From JAUYQR01 sp031377265 (lineage in GTDB: Bacteria; Pseudomonadota; Alphaproteobacteria; Rhodobacterales; Rhodobacteraceae): a stretch of 16,165 bases of DNA. Location: NCBI RefSeq assembly GCF_031377265.1, contig NZ_JANMET010000265.1:1-16165 (forward strand), written 5' to 3'. Positions 1-6,350 of the stretch are shown piece by piece. Under the pieces are notes generated by a model. It did no database searches, had not been told where the DNA came from, and was given only the letters and a program-made list of their open reading frames with translations. The translations under genes were made by a program, and so were the position numbers. The first letter of the stretch is position 1. Each line of letters starts with the position of its first letter.

Positions 1-7
1 AGATCTG

Positions 8-478
8 ATGCGCCTGCACCTTTGCGCCGTGGGCCGGTTGCGTACCGGGCCCGAACGCATGTTGGTGGACGATTATCTGCAGCGCTGCGACCGCACCGGG
101 CGGCCCTTGGGGCTTGGCCCGGTGACCGAGCATGAGGTCGAAGACAAGCGTGGCGGTGGCATGGCTGGTGAGGCCGAACTGCTGGCCCGAACAGTGCCTG
201 CAGGCGCAGTGCTGGTGGTGCTGGACGAACGTGGCAAGACCCTTTCCAGCCCGGAATTTTCGGCGCAACTCGCCCAGTGGCGCGATGGCGGGCGGCAGGA
301 TGCGGCGTTCATCATCGGCGGCGCGGATGGGATTGACCCGGCCTTGCGCGCGAAGGCCGACCTTGCGATCAGCTTTGGCCGGATGGTCTGGCCGCATATG
401 CTGATCCGGGTGATGCTGGCCGAACAACTGTACCGGGCGGTAACGATTCTCTCCGGCTCGCCTTATCACCGGGTCTGA
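8..478 (+). CDS. rlmH: 23S rRNA (pseudouridine1915-N3)-methyltransferase RlmH
   Basis: RlmH is a SPOUT-class, SAM-dependent enzyme that methylates pseudouridine 1915 in helix 69 of 23S rRNA, acting on assembled 70S ribosomes in the cytoplasm. The 156-residue length matches the family (about 155). Visible signatures are LDERGKTLSS at about 72-81, the SAM-loop FIIGGADG at 101-108, and the C-terminal block WPHMLIRVMLAEQLYRA followed by the terminal SGSPYHRV, where the family normally ends in YHR or YHK plus one residue. The ATG at 8 gives a full-length protein; too little upstream sequence is present to judge its ribosome binding site. In many alphaproteobacteria rlmH follows rsfS, which would lie just outside the left edge. 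The 3' end overlaps the convergent transporter gene by 13 bp. Confidence 0.96.
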   Translation: MRLHLCAVGRLRTGPERMLVDDYLQRCDRTGRPLGLGPVTEHEVEDKRGGGMAGEAELLARTVPAGAVLVVLDERGKTLSSPEFSAQLAQWRDGGRQDAAFIIGGADGIDPALRAKADLAISFGRMVWPHMLIRVMLAEQLYRAVTILSGSPYHRV

Positions 479-1374
479 GCGCGGCTGTGCGTCAGCGTGT
501 AGATGCCTGACGCCACGACCAGCGCCGCACCGACCCATGTGGCCGTATCCGGGCGTTCGCCAAAGATTGCCATCGCAAGGATCATCGCGAACACCAGCCG
601 GGTATAGCGGAACGGGGTGACGACCGACACCTCGCCGGTGCGCATCGCCCCGGTCAGCGCGTGGTAGCCAAGGATGCCGAACACCGACGCCCCCGCAAGC
701 AGGCCCAATGCGCGCAGATCCGGCAGATGCGCCCCGCCGCTCCACCCCAGCAGGATCGCGCCTGCCGTTCCCAGCATGGCGAAACCGAGCGTGCCAAGCT
801 GGCGATTCGACAGCCCCTTTGGCGCGGCCCGTGTCGCAAGATCGCGGCCGGCAAAGCCGATCAGCCCCACCACGGCCAGCAAGGACAAGGGCGAGAAACC
901 TGCCATCCCCGGCCGCAGGATGATCAGCACGCCGACAAAGCCGATCACCACCGCCAGCCAGCGCTGCCAGCCGACCTTTTCGCCAAAGATCACGGCGGCG
1001 GCGGCCACCACCAGCAACGGCGTGGCCTGCAAGATGGCGGATGTGGTCGACAGCGCGGTCAAGGCAATAGAAAGGCCGTAGAACAGCCGCCCCACCACCT
1101 CAAAGCAGGATCGGACCAGCATTGCGCGGTCCAGAAAGGCGCGCGGCAACACCGCCTCGCCCTGCGCCCGGGCCATCAGCGCGAAGGTGATCACCCCGAC
1201 GATACCCATGGTCAGCAGGATCTGGCCCAGCGGCATCACCTTGGCGGCAGATTTGATGAACATGTCTTCCACCGCGAAACCGGCCATCGCGGCGGTCATC
1301 AACAGGCTGCCACGCAGGTTGTCGCGCGCGGCTGGGGTAGGGGCTGGGGTATCAGATGTCTGGGTCACGGGCAT
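466..1374 (-). CDS. EamA/DMT-superfamily transporter (10 TM)
   Basis: This is an inner-membrane transporter of the drug/metabolite transporter superfamily with two EamA repeats, about 302 residues and roughly ten hydrophobic helices. The end of repeat 1 shows the classic FGEKVGWQRWLAVVIGFVGV then LIILRPG; the end of repeat 2 shows FGERPDTATWVGAALVVASG. The frame is open further upstream to 1566, but that extension is Arg/Trp-rich shadow sequence of the neighbouring permease gene. I chose the ATG at 1374 (MPVTQTSD), which has GGAG a few bases upstream; ATG 1404 is an alternative. It lies 55 bp behind the ArsP-type permease on the same strand and may be read through from the arsR promoter. The substrate cannot be read from the sequence; amino acids, their precursors or other metabolites are usual for the family. 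Its stop overlaps the convergent rlmH. Confidence 0.88.
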   Translation of the reverse strand: MPVTQTSDTPAPTPAARDNLRGSLLMTAAMAGFAVEDMFIKSAAKVMPLGQILLTMGIVGVITFALMARAQGEAVLPRAFLDRAMLVRSCFEVVGRLFYGLSIALTALSTTSAILQATPLLVVAAAAVIFGEKVGWQRWLAVVIGFVGVLIILRPGMAGFSPLSLLAVVGLIGFAGRDLATRAAPKGLSNRQLGTLGFAMLGTAGAILLGWSGGAHLPDLRALGLLAGASVFGILGYHALTGAMRTGEVSVVTPFRYTRLVFAMILAMAIFGERPDTATWVGAALVVASGIYTLTHSRAQTR

Positions 1375-1429
1375 GCACTCCGCAAGATGCGGTGTAAATC
1401 GCATGGCCCGCACCGGAAGGCCAGAGCGC

Positions 1430-2458
1430 CTAGATCGCCATCCAGACCTGAAACACCACCCCCGCCAGAAACGCCCCCACCATCGACAGTGCCAGGTACA
1501 GCGCGAACACCCGTGGCCGGACCAGCGCCCAAACGGCCATCGCGGCAGGCAGCGAGGTGACACCACCCGCGATCAGAAACGCCATACCCGCGCCCGGCGC
1601 CATGCCGTGGTCGATCAGCCCACCAACCAGCGGCAAGGCGGCAAAGCCGTTCAGATAGGCAGGCACGCCGACCAGCGTTGCAATGACAATCGGCCCGATG
1701 CCCGCGCCGCCCAGAAATGAGGTGACGGTTTCAGCGGGGATGTAGGCCAGCATCAGGCTTTCCAGAACAAAGGCCAGCGTCATCCATTGGCCAAGAAAGC
1801 GCAGTCCCTTGGCCGTCTCGCGGCCGAATTTGGCGCGGCGGGTGGCGTCTTGCCAGAAGGCCCAGACAATGGGCTTGGTGCCGCGCACCGTGGCGGTCGG
1901 TGAACAGCCGCCGCCGATGCCATCGCGCAGAGCTTCGCCGATCCATGGGGTCAGTTGATGCACCACGGTACCACCCATCAGCCCCAGCCCGATGGCTGCC
2001 AGCGTCTTGGCCACCGCGAATTCCCAGCCGAGCACACCCAGGGTCAGCACGAACATCTCGGGGTCCATCAGCGGTGAGGCAAGCCAGAAGGCCATCACCG
2101 GCGCAAGCGGCGCGCCCATTGCCAGCAGGGCAGCAATGATCGGGATCACTCCGCAGGAACAAAACGGCGACAACGCGCCAAGCAGCGCCGCCATCACGAT
2201 CATCCGCGCCGGTCGGCCGGTAAAGGCCCGCGCAATGATCGCATCCGCGCCCGAGGCAATGGCCGCCGATGCAATGGCAATAGACGCCAGCAGAAAGGGG
2301 GCAATGCCAAGCAAAGCCTCAATCGTGAACGCGAACGAAGCGCGCGCCTGCGTCGGCTCAACCAAAGCCAGCACGCCAAGGATCAGCGCCGTGGACAGCG
2401 CCACCCGCCACGGCTTTAGACTGGCCGCAGCGGGAAATGGGAACGACGCGTCTGTCAT
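1430..2458 (-). CDS. ArsP-type permease (DUF318 family)
   Basis: This is a 342-residue polytopic inner-membrane permease with about eight to ten hydrophobic segments. The diagnostic motif LSPFCSCGVIPI at about 96-107 carries two Cys (100 and 102), and a third Cys sits in GGGCSPT near 185. These are hallmarks of the DUF318 family, which includes ArsP, the methylarsenite/organoarsenical efflux permease, and the SO_0444-type metal exporters. The ATG at 2458 is preceded by AAGGA at good spacing. It lies 51 bp (from the arsR stop) downstream of an ArsR-family repressor in the same direction, so the two probably form one operon. The repressor's cysteine pattern favours trivalent organoarsenicals as substrate, but this is inference; copper/zinc or another soft metal remains possible. 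Confidence 0.85.
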   Translation of the reverse strand: MTDASFPFPAAASLKPWRVALSTALILGVLALVEPTQARASFAFTIEALLGIAPFLLASIAIASAAIASGADAIIARAFTGRPARMIVMAALLGALSPFCSCGVIPIIAALLAMGAPLAPVMAFWLASPLMDPEMFVLTLGVLGWEFAVAKTLAAIGLGLMGGTVVHQLTPWIGEALRDGIGGGCSPTATVRGTKPIVWAFWQDATRRAKFGRETAKGLRFLGQWMTLAFVLESLMLAYIPAETVTSFLGGAGIGPIVIATLVGVPAYLNGFAALPLVGGLIDHGMAPGAGMAFLIAGGVTSLPAAMAVWALVRPRVFALYLALSMVGAFLAGVVFQVWMAI

Positions 2459-2470
2459 TTCGCTATCCTT

Positions 2471-2487
2471 AGGTTTGTAGTTTTATA
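2471..2487 (-). promoter_or_regulatory. Possible secondary ArsR half-sites ahead of the permease gene
   Basis: In the arsR-permease gap, the minus strand reads TATAAAACTA, 9 of 10 identical to the left arm of the main arsR operator (TACAAAACTA). It is followed by TACAAACCT, 8 of 9 identical to the same half-site. They are arranged as overlapping direct copies, not as a palindrome, so binding would be weaker. This may be an internal control point or chance in an AT-rich patch. Confidence 0.3.
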
Positions 2488-2509
2488 TGGCGCGAAAAAT
2501 GCGGCCCGC

Positions 2510-2842
2510 TCAGGCGAGTTTCGCCTCCGTCATGGCGGGCAAGCCCGCACAGCATTCAGCAGTCAGAAAGGCAGTCAGGGCACCCATCGCGGCGAAATCA
2601 GCCCGATTCACCACCTCGCGCCCCACACGCTCTTGCGTCACAAGGCCCGCGTCGACCAGCGCGCCGAGGTGATGCGCCAGCGTCGAGGCAGGCACCCCAA
2701 GATGCGCGCCGATCTGACCAACGTTCAGCCCGCCCTCCCCCGCCCGCACCAGCAAGCGAAAGGTGGCCAGCCGTGCATCATGGCCAAGTGCGGCCAGCGC
2801 CCGCGCCTGAGGTGAAGTGGAATCAGGGATCAGAATTGTCAT
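2510..2842 (-). CDS. ArsR/SmtB-family repressor with vicinal Cys pair
   Basis: This is a cytoplasmic metalloregulatory winged-helix repressor, 110 residues from ATG 2842 (an in-frame GTG at 2857 would add five). The recognition region GQIGAHLGVPASTLAHHLGAL at about 42-62 is typical of ArsR proteins. The only cysteines are an adjacent pair, Cys97-Cys98, in the C-terminal stretch FLTAECCAG. In AfArsR a similar C-terminal CC pair plus a third Cys binds As(III); in the Shewanella SpArsR the pair alone binds methylarsenite, and its orthologues control arsP. The same pairing is seen here, since the next gene is an ArsP-type permease. ATG 2842 is preferred because no Shine-Dalgarno is present and the predicted transcription start falls at this codon. 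The repressor is expected to be autoregulated through the palindrome at 2858-2875. Confidence 0.9.
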   Translation of the reverse strand: MTILIPDSTSPQARALAALGHDARLATFRLLVRAGEGGLNVGQIGAHLGVPASTLAHHLGALVDAGLVTQERVGREVVNRADFAAMGALTAFLTAECCAGLPAMTEAKLA

Positions 2843-2849
2843 AGCGTCA

Positions 2850-2877
2850 TTTATCACTACAATACTAGTTTTGTAAA
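2850..2877 (-). promoter_or_regulatory. arsR promoter with ArsR operator palindrome in the spacer
   Basis: The minus strand has TTTACA at 2877-2872 as -35 (5 of 6 to consensus), a 16-bp spacer, and GATAAA at 2855-2850 as -10 (4 of 6). The 18-bp TACAATACTAGTTTTGTA at 2858-2875 is an inverted repeat with a single mismatched pair. It fills the spacer and touches the -35, as expected for an ArsR-family operator that blocks RNA polymerase. Transcription would start about 7-8 bases past the -10, at or next to ATG 2842, predicting a leaderless mRNA. Confidence 0.65.
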
Positions 2878-2942
2878 GAGGTCACGCCACGACCCTCTTA
2901 CGCTACTTTCCCTTCCGCCTGCGGCCCGCTAGACACCGCCGG

Positions 2943-3836
2943 ATGCAGACAAATCGCACCACCACTTTGGCCACCCTGTTCGTTCTGATGACGGGCACGC
3001 TGTGGGGTCTGTACTGGCTGCCGGTGCGGCGGTTGGCAGACCTTGGCCTGCAAGGCGCGTGGGGCACGGTGGCGATTTGCCTGATGGCGATGCTGATCCT
3101 GGCCCCCTTTGCCTGGCGCGGGCGCGACCGGCTGCGCCGTGCCAGCGGGATCGGCCTCGCCTCGGTGGCGCTGGGCGGCTTTGCCTTTGCGCTTTATTCC
3201 ATCGGGTTTCTGTATGGCCGGGTGGCGATCATCGTCATCCTGTTCTTCCTGACCCCGGTGTGGAGCACGCTGATCGGCCGGTTCGTAATGGGCTGGCCCA
3301 CGTCAAGGATGCGCATCGCGGCGCTGGCGGTGGGGTTGGCGGGGTTGCTGCTGATCCTTGGGGCGGATGGCGAATGGCCGTGGCCGCGCGGGTTGGGCGA
3401 ATGGCTGGCGTTGGCCTCGGGTATCCTGTGGTCGGTGGCCACCACCGGTATCCGCGCGAAATCCGACACCGGGCCGGGCGAGACGGCCTTTGTCTTTGCC
3501 GCAGGCTCCGCCCTCGGCGCGCTGATCCTGGCGCCGATGCTGGAACCTTTGCCAGCGGCGATCAGCCAGCCAGGTCTGACACTGGCCTGGGCTTTGGCCG
3601 CCGGTGGGCTGTGGTGGGGGCTGTCGATGGCGGGGCTGATGTGGGCCACCGCGCGGCTGGAACCGGCGCGTGTCGGCATCCTGTTGATGGCCGAAGTGCT
3701 GGTCAGCGCCACGTCCGCCGCCCTGATCGCGGGTGAACATCTGGGCGCGCTGGAGGTGGCGGGCGGCACTTTGGTGGTGCTGGCGGGGGTGCTGGAGATC
3801 TGGCCGCAGCGCAAGGCATCCGGCGGCACGGCCTGA
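2943..3836 (+). CDS. EamA/DMT-superfamily transporter
   Basis: This 297-residue protein has about ten hydrophobic segments and is an inner-membrane member of the drug/metabolite transporter superfamily. It opens with the typical first helix, LATLFVLMTGTLWGLYWLPV, and ends with AGEHLGALEVAGGTLVVLAG, the usual end of a second EamA repeat. The conserved Glu-Arg/Lys found after repeat 1 in many relatives is replaced by GWPTSRMRIAALAVGLAG. The ATG at 2943 has no strong Shine-Dalgarno, but the reading begins sensibly there. It is divergent from arsR, with about 100 bp between the two starts, so the ArsR operator region could affect it. It stops 4 bp from the convergent LuxR-type gene. The substrate is unknown. 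Confidence 0.87.
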   Translation: MQTNRTTTLATLFVLMTGTLWGLYWLPVRRLADLGLQGAWGTVAICLMAMLILAPFAWRGRDRLRRASGIGLASVALGGFAFALYSIGFLYGRVAIIVILFFLTPVWSTLIGRFVMGWPTSRMRIAALAVGLAGLLLILGADGEWPWPRGLGEWLALASGILWSVATTGIRAKSDTGPGETAFVFAAGSALGALILAPMLEPLPAAISQPGLTLAWALAAGGLWWGLSMAGLMWATARLEPARVGILLMAEVLVSATSAALIAGEHLGALEVAGGTLVVLAGVLEIWPQRKASGGTA

Positions 3837-3840
3837 CGCC

Positions 3841-4398
3841 TTACCTGACCACGGTCAGCGCGGCCCCACTGCTGCGCTGATCTTCCGCTGTGGCAAACAG
3901 GCTTTCCAGAAAATAGGCCGAAAGCTCCGCCCGCCCAGACAGCCCGGATTTGCGGTAGACCGATTGCGCCTGCTGGCGGATCGTCGCCTCGGACGTATCG
4001 CGGGCCAGCGCGATTTCCTTCAGACTGGCACCTTTCAGCATCAGCCCCGCGATGTCGATTTCGGCGGCGGTCAGGTGCCAGGCGCGGAACTGATCCTCGA
4101 TCGCCCGGCTCAGCGCGGCAATCTCGGCATGCCGGGCCACGCGCCACGCATCGCCTTGCGCGAAATTGCGCGCCAGGTTGTTGGCAAGCGCCGCCTGCCC
4201 TTCGCGCACATCGCGCAGGCCCTGCACCGTCCAGGCCACCGCCGCCATGCCCAGCACCAGCACCAGCTTTTCGATCACATCGGCGATGACCTCCGCCAGA
4301 TCAAGCGGCGCGGGTTCGCGCGCCAGATCAAACGCGGTCAGGCCAAAAATCACCATGGCAATGGTGGCAATCAAAAGCGGAAGGCGGCGACTGTGCAT
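3841..4398 (-). CDS. Membrane-anchored LuxR-type transcriptional regulator
   Basis: This 185-residue protein combines two predicted N-terminal transmembrane helices (about 7-24 and 37-59) with a short linker and a C-terminal LuxR/GerE helix-turn-helix (about 107-168). The HTH reads WHLTAAEIDIAGLMLKGASL, followed by KEIALARDTSEATIRQQAQS and VYRKSGLSGRAELSAYFLE, a good match to the family. There is no receiver or autoinducer-binding domain, so it looks like a membrane-tethered one-component regulator whose signal would act through the helices or a partner. The frame extends upstream to 4455, but ATG 4398 (MHSRRLPLL) has AGG seven bases ahead and starts directly at the first helix. It is divergent from the secreted-protein gene at 4561, a possible target. 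Confidence 0.82.
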   Translation of the reverse strand: MHSRRLPLLIATIAMVIFGLTAFDLAREPAPLDLAEVIADVIEKLVLVLGMAAVAWTVQGLRDVREGQAALANNLARNFAQGDAWRVARHAEIAALSRAIEDQFRAWHLTAAEIDIAGLMLKGASLKEIALARDTSEATIRQQAQSVYRKSGLSGRAELSAYFLESLFATAEDQRSSGAALTVVR

Positions 4399-4560
4399 AA
4401 TCAGACCTGTGGCTGTTTGCGTAAGACTAGCACGAAAGCGGCGTCCCCGCGCCATCCGACAGATGCGATAGGCGGGGCCTCAGGCATCAGGCGGATTTTC
4501 GGCGGGCGGCGGCGCGTGTCAGCCTTTGGGTCTTCGCAACCAGTCCCGAAAGGACAGAAG

Positions 4561-5289
4561 ATGACCAGACCCCTGACAGGAACCGCCCTTGCAACCACCC
4601 TGCTTTGCCTGCCACTCGTGGCCTTTGCCGCCGATCCGGTGCTGCCAACCTTTGACGCCGCTGCCTTTACGGCGGGCGTGGCCAACCCCTATGTGCCGCT
4701 CGATCCCGGCTACAGCACGACGATGCTGGGCACCGCCGAAGACGGAACCATTGAGAAGGATCAGGCCACTGTGAAAGGCCCCGGGCCAAAGATCATGGGC
4801 GTGGCCACCACAACGGTGCAGGACGACGCCTTTGCGGGCGACCGGCTGGTGGAGCGGACGTTTGACTACTTCGCCACCGATGCCGACGGCAATCTTTGGT
4901 ACTTCGGCGAGGATGTGACGAACTACACATACGACGACGCTGGCAATGAAACCGGCACCAACACCAAGTCCAGCTGGCGCGCCGGGGTGGACGGTGCGGT
5001 GCCGGGAGTAGCGGTGCCCGCGCGCCCGGTTGTGGGCGATGTGCAGTTTCAGGAACATGCGCCCGCCAATGACGCCACCGACTATGCCGAGGTGATCGCC
5101 GTCGATGCCGTGGTGACCGTCGCCGGGCGCGAGTACCGCGATGTGCTAAAGCTGTTCGAGGCCAGCACCTCGGAACCCGACCTGCGCGAGTTCAAGTATT
5201 TCGCCAAGGGCGTCGGCCTCATTCTGGCGGAGGAGGAGCTGTCAGTGGCCCGCGATGCGCCGGAAATGGTGCTGGAACTGCAACCCTGA
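4561..5289 (+). CDS. Secreted protein of unknown function
   Basis: This is a 242-residue protein with a clear Sec signal peptide: basic MTRP start, hydrophobic core ALATTLLCLPLVAF, and Ala-type cleavage near residues 23-24 (AFAA|DP). The mature part is acidic and rich in Asp, Thr, Tyr and Val, with runs such as VERTFDYFATDADGNLWYFG at about 98-117 and DVTNYTYDDAGNET, and ends YFAKGVGLILAEEELSVARD near the C terminus. This suggests a beta-rich periplasmic or exported domain. I do not recognise a named family with known function. ATG 4561 is chosen because AAAGGA lies six bases upstream and the signal peptide begins there; the same frame is open far upstream (from 3733), but that is a shadow of the opposite-strand regulator. 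Divergent from the membrane LuxR-type regulator. Confidence 0.85.
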   Translation: MTRPLTGTALATTLLCLPLVAFAADPVLPTFDAAAFTAGVANPYVPLDPGYSTTMLGTAEDGTIEKDQATVKGPGPKIMGVATTTVQDDAFAGDRLVERTFDYFATDADGNLWYFGEDVTNYTYDDAGNETGTNTKSSWRAGVDGAVPGVAVPARPVVGDVQFQEHAPANDATDYAEVIAVDAVVTVAGREYRDVLKLFEASTSEPDLREFKYFAKGVGLILAEEELSVARDAPEMVLELQP

Positions 5290-5304
5290 CGCCGGTGCCA
5301 AAGA

Positions 5305-5327
5305 CCCCCTCCCCGGCGGGGAGAGGG
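5305..5327. terminator. Possible bidirectional terminator hairpin
   Basis: Between the convergent secreted-protein gene and dapA, CTCCCC (5309-5314) pairs with GGGGAG (5318-5323) around a GGC loop, and flanking CCC/GGG can extend the stem past a bulged A. There is no T-tract on either side. Very similar GC-rich hairpins are widely dispersed in alphaproteobacterial intergenic gaps, so it may be a repeat element and not a true terminator. Confidence 0.4.
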
Positions 5328-5337
5328 TCGCTGTGCC

Positions 5338-6213
5338 TCAGCCGATCAGCCCGGCATGGCGCATCGCGGCCTTGATGCGGGCTTTGGTGCCATCGGTCAG
5401 GCCCACCAGCGGCAGGCGGACCTCGTCGCTGCACAGGCCCAGCAACGACAGCCCGTACTTCGCGCCCACCAGACCCGGCTCGATGAAGATCGCCTCGTGC
5501 AGCGGCATCAGACGGTCCTGATACTCCAGCGCCTTTGCGTAATCGCCGGCCAGTGTCGCCGCCTGAAACTCCGCACATAGGCGCGGGGCGACGTTCGCGG
5601 TCACCGAGATGCAGCCCACCCCGCCATGCGCGTTGAAGCCCAGCGCGGTGGCATCCTCGCCTGACAGCTGGATGAAATCTGCACCGCAGGTGGCGCGTTG
5701 CATCGAGACACGCTCGATCTTGCCAGTGGCGTCCTTGACCCCGATGATCCGGGGCAGTTCGGCCAGCTTGCCCATGGTTTCGGGGGTCATATCCACGACC
5801 GACCGACCGGGAATGTTGTAGATGATGATCGGCAGCGTGCAGCAATCATGCAGCGCCGTGTAATGCGCGATCAGCCCGGCCTGCGTGGGTTTGTTGTAAT
5901 AGGGCGTCACGACCAGTGCTGCATCGGCACCCACCTTTTCGGCGTGGCGGATCAGGCTGATGCCCTCGACGGTGTTGTTCGACCCTGCCCCTGCGATCAC
6001 CGGCACCCGGCCTGCGGCGGCGGCGACCACTTCTTCGATCACGCGCTGATGTTCGGCATGGCTCAGCGTCGGGCTTTCGCCCGTCGTCCCCACCGGCACC
6101 AGCCCCGTCGATCCTTCGGCGATGTGCCAATCCACCAATTTCTTCAGCGTCACCAGATCAAGCTCGCCGTTCTTGAACGGCGTCACCAGGGCTGGAATGG
6201 ACCCTTTGATCAT
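5338..6213 (-). CDS. dapA: 4-hydroxy-tetrahydrodipicolinate synthase
   Basis: DapA condenses pyruvate with L-aspartate-4-semialdehyde, the first committed step of the diaminopimelate/lysine pathway feeding peptidoglycan and protein synthesis in the cytoplasm. The 291 residues form the family's TIM barrel. All key residues are visible, each one number below the E. coli enzyme: Thr43-Thr44 in GTTGES, Tyr106 in TPYYNKP, Tyr132 in YNIPGRS, Arg137, and the Schiff-base Lys160 in GVKDATG. The start at 6213 is secured by GAGGAG seven bases upstream. It is monocistronic here and divergent from the lytic transglycosylase gene. Closely related aldolases (NanA, KDG aldolase) are possible in principle, but the complete DapA residue set makes this call strong. 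Confidence 0.97.
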   Translation of the reverse strand: MIKGSIPALVTPFKNGELDLVTLKKLVDWHIAEGSTGLVPVGTTGESPTLSHAEHQRVIEEVVAAAAGRVPVIAGAGSNNTVEGISLIRHAEKVGADAALVVTPYYNKPTQAGLIAHYTALHDCCTLPIIIYNIPGRSVVDMTPETMGKLAELPRIIGVKDATGKIERVSMQRATCGADFIQLSGEDATALGFNAHGGVGCISVTANVAPRLCAEFQAATLAGDYAKALEYQDRLMPLHEAIFIEPGLVGAKYGLSLLGLCSDEVRLPLVGLTDGTKARIKAAMRHAGLIG

Positions 6214-6350
6214 GACGCATCTCCTCAGGTAGGGGGCACTTGCCCGGTGTAATCGCCAACCTCTTAGACCGCGGAAAGCTCAAAGCCAAGTATTGCCGCT
6301 CGCGCAGACGTGGGTTGTGGCGGGCGGGCGGGTCGGGCAAATTCGCTGGT

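Noticed and set aside
661..1560. Long plus-strand open frame (299 codons) opposite the first EamA gene
   Set aside because: Its translation is rich in His, Gln, Arg and Pro without any domain, while the minus strand encodes a full ten-helix transporter; it is a GC-rich antisense shadow.
3733..4560. In-frame upstream extension of the secreted protein
   Set aside because: It overlaps the opposite LuxR-type gene completely and would bury the signal peptide and the good ribosome site at 4561.
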